This document shows positions 6,398-7,332 of a stretch of 7,332 bases of DNA, piece after piece. Each line of letters begins with the position of its first letter. Positions within the stretch are counted from its first letter, which is position 1. This DNA comes from RUG12395 sp034178705 (GTDB taxonomy: Bacteria > Bacillota > Clostridia > Oscillospirales > CAG-272). Under the pieces are notes generated by a model. It was given only the letters and a program-made list of their open reading frames with translations. It was not told where the DNA came from and made no database searches. The stretch lies in assembly GCA_034178705.1 (NCBI GenBank), contig JAXFQY010000012.1, forward strand, positions 1 to 7,332, given 5' to 3'. The position numbers were made by a program, and so were the translations under genes.

Positions 6398-6443
6398 AAG
6401 AAGGCTGTTTTCAGGACAAGAGTCAAAACAACAGCCTTCTTTG
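6398..6443 (+). terminator. Hairpin after the symporter gene, possible terminator
   Basis: AAGAAGGCTGTT (6398-6409) pairs perfectly with AACAGCCTTCTT (6430-6441) around a 20-base loop; adding a bulge extends it with GCAA/TTTGC. The stem is stable but the T-tract is short (TTCTTT), so it may be a weak terminator, an attenuator or an mRNA-end-protecting structure between the symporter and acetyltransferase genes. Confidence 0.55.
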
Positions 6444-6498
6444 CGATATACGGGAAGAGCACGGATCTTCGATCATTCATTTTGTGAGGCTATTGACC

Positions 6499-7158
6499 AT
6501 GGCATATAAAGTGATAGACCAAAACACATATTATCGCAAGGACATTTTTCGCCATTTTTCCGAAGATTGCAAATGTTCGACCTCCATGACAGCAAGAATG
6601 GATGTCAGTGCCCTTGTAAGATACTCAAAAAAGACGGGAACGAGATTTTATCTCAACTTTCTTTACCTTCTGTCCAAGGTTCTGAATTCACGCGATGACT
6701 ACAAAATGGGCTATCTTTGGCAGACCAAGGAATTGATTTGCTATGATACCGTACATCCAACGCAATATGTGTTTCATGAGGATACCGAGACCTGCAGCCC
6801 CGTTTATTCCACTTATTATGCAGACCATGATACTTTTTACAAAGCGGCGCTTGAAGATATGGAACGGGCAAAAAAGACAAGAGTATACGGTCTGGATATG
6901 GAAAACCACCCGAATTGGTTTGATGCGTCCTATATTCCATGGCTGTCTTATGATTCCCTGAATATTGAACTGCCGGACGGACATCTTTTCTTTGCTCCGA
7001 TCATTAACTGGGGAAAATACCGTGAGGAAAACAACAGACTGGTTATGCCCGTCAGTGTCCGGCTGAATCATGCGATTGCGGACGGATATCTGGTGGCCAA
7101 AGTGTTCCGCCTGTTGGAGCAAGAGATCAAAGCCTTTTGCGGCGAAATCCTGTTTTGA
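6499..7158 (+). CDS. CatA-like (type A chloramphenicol acetyltransferase family) O-acetyltransferase
   Basis: This 219-aa protein has the length and layout of type A chloramphenicol acetyltransferases, trimeric cytoplasmic enzymes that move acetyl from acetyl-CoA to a hydroxyl group. Matches to the family in order: an N-terminal YYRKDIFRHF, a TARMDVSALV strand, MGYLWQTKELICYD, FHEDTETCSPVYS, IPWLSYDSLNIEL (147-159, with Ser150 placed like the oxyanion-hole Ser148 of CAT), FAPIINWGKYREENNRLVMP, and the active-site segment NHAIADGYLVAKVFRLL. Catalytic His191 is kept, but the usual HHAvxDGfH reads NHAIADGYL, lacking the first His and the trailing His. I chose ATG at 6499, nine bases after GAGG, because the longer in-frame opening runs back into the symporter gene. 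The methyltransferase-like gene follows 43 bases later. Whether it confers chloramphenicol resistance or acetylates another acceptor cannot be decided; divergent chromosomal homologues are often not resistance genes. Confidence 0.85.
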   Translation: MAYKVIDQNTYYRKDIFRHFSEDCKCSTSMTARMDVSALVRYSKKTGTRFYLNFLYLLSKVLNSRDDYKMGYLWQTKELICYDTVHPTQYVFHEDTETCSPVYSTYYADHDTFYKAALEDMERAKKTRVYGLDMENHPNWFDASYIPWLSYDSLNIELPDGHLFFAPIINWGKYREENNRLVMPVSVRLNHAIADGYLVAKVFRLLEQEIKAFCGEILF

Positions 7159-7201
7159 TGATACGCGGGTCAATGTTTTTTAAGAAACCGGGACGAAAAA
7201 A

Positions 7202-7332
7202 ATGGAACATGACTTTCTCGAACTGAAGCTATGGCTTGATGAGACGCGCGATCTGCCACTTGAGACAATGTCGGGCTTTTTCGACAGCAGAATTGACTCA
7301 TATGAAGACCATATGGCACGCTGGAAGAAGCA
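7202..7332 (+). CDS. Probable class I SAM-dependent methyltransferase, N-terminal fragment (cut by window end)
   Basis: An ATG at 7202, preceded by a weak purine-rich GGGACG, opens a frame that runs to the window end, giving 43 complete codons: MEHDFLELKLWLDETRDLPL, then ETMSGFFDSRIDSYEDHMAR and WKK. The pattern 'eeMsgFFdaRidgYeeHM' is the N-terminal lead of a group of small clostridial methyltransferases in which the glycine-rich SAM site (LDLGCGTG) follows about 20-30 residues later; that part is beyond the window, so the catalytic domain is not seen. It starts 43 bases after the CatA-like gene on the same strand and may share its transcript. The methyl acceptor is unknown. Confidence 0.6.
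   Translation, partial: MEHDFLELKLWLDETRDLPLETMSGFFDSRIDSYEDHMARWKK

Noticed and set aside
6343..6498. N-terminal extension of the CatA-like gene back into the symporter gene
   Set aside because: The extra 52 codons overlap the symporter end and cross the hairpin, and the family N-terminus begins at the ATG at 6499.

Overview
The window looks like a chromosomal segment of a low-to-moderate-GC Gram-positive anaerobe of the Clostridia (Lachnospiraceae or a related gut/rumen family). This is inferred from the strong AGGAGG-type ribosome binding sites, the XRE regulator with a membrane and zinc-ribbon tail, the BcrA/EcsA-like ABC pair, a TnpV-family transposon remnant and the tandem of CatA-like acetyltransferase and small methyltransferase. 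All intact genes lie on the + strand. No rRNA, tRNA, CRISPR array or intact insertion sequence was seen.

Layout. (1) 1-735: the 3' end of a large, probably secreted protein whose tail joins the end of a sugar-type extracellular solute-binding domain to a 5'-nucleotidase C-terminal-like domain. (2) 736-1138: about 400 bases without a convincing gene, holding three inverted repeats. (3) 1139-1744: a 201-aa helix-turn-helix regulator with two membrane helices and a C-terminal zinc ribbon, closed by a clear terminator (1781-1810). (4) 1834-4233: a self-contained efflux-type operon with its own promoter and TetR operator region, then a TetR/AcrR regulator, an ABC ATPase and an ABC-2 permease, closed by a strong terminator. 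(5) 4232-4456, minus strand: a decayed TnpV gene, followed by about 400 bases of non-coding DNA. (6) 4795-6377: a monocistronic PutP-like sodium/proline symporter with a good sigma-A-type promoter. (7) 6499-7158: a CatA-like O-acetyltransferase. (8) 7202-7332: the first 43 codons of a probable SAM-dependent methyltransferase, cut by the window edge.

How the parts work together. The TetR-ABC operon is the clearest functional unit: the regulator probably represses its own promoter through a pseudo-palindrome at the transcription start and a weaker copy over the -35 element, and is released by a compound that the ABC pair may export. The other genes look like independent units. The TnpV remnant shows that a mobile element once sat between the ABC operon and the symporter gene. 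I found no convincing undescribed system. The items most worth checking are the solute-binding/5'-nucleotidase fusion, the two-site TetR operator, the hidden TnpV pseudogene and the altered active-site motif of the CatA-like enzyme.
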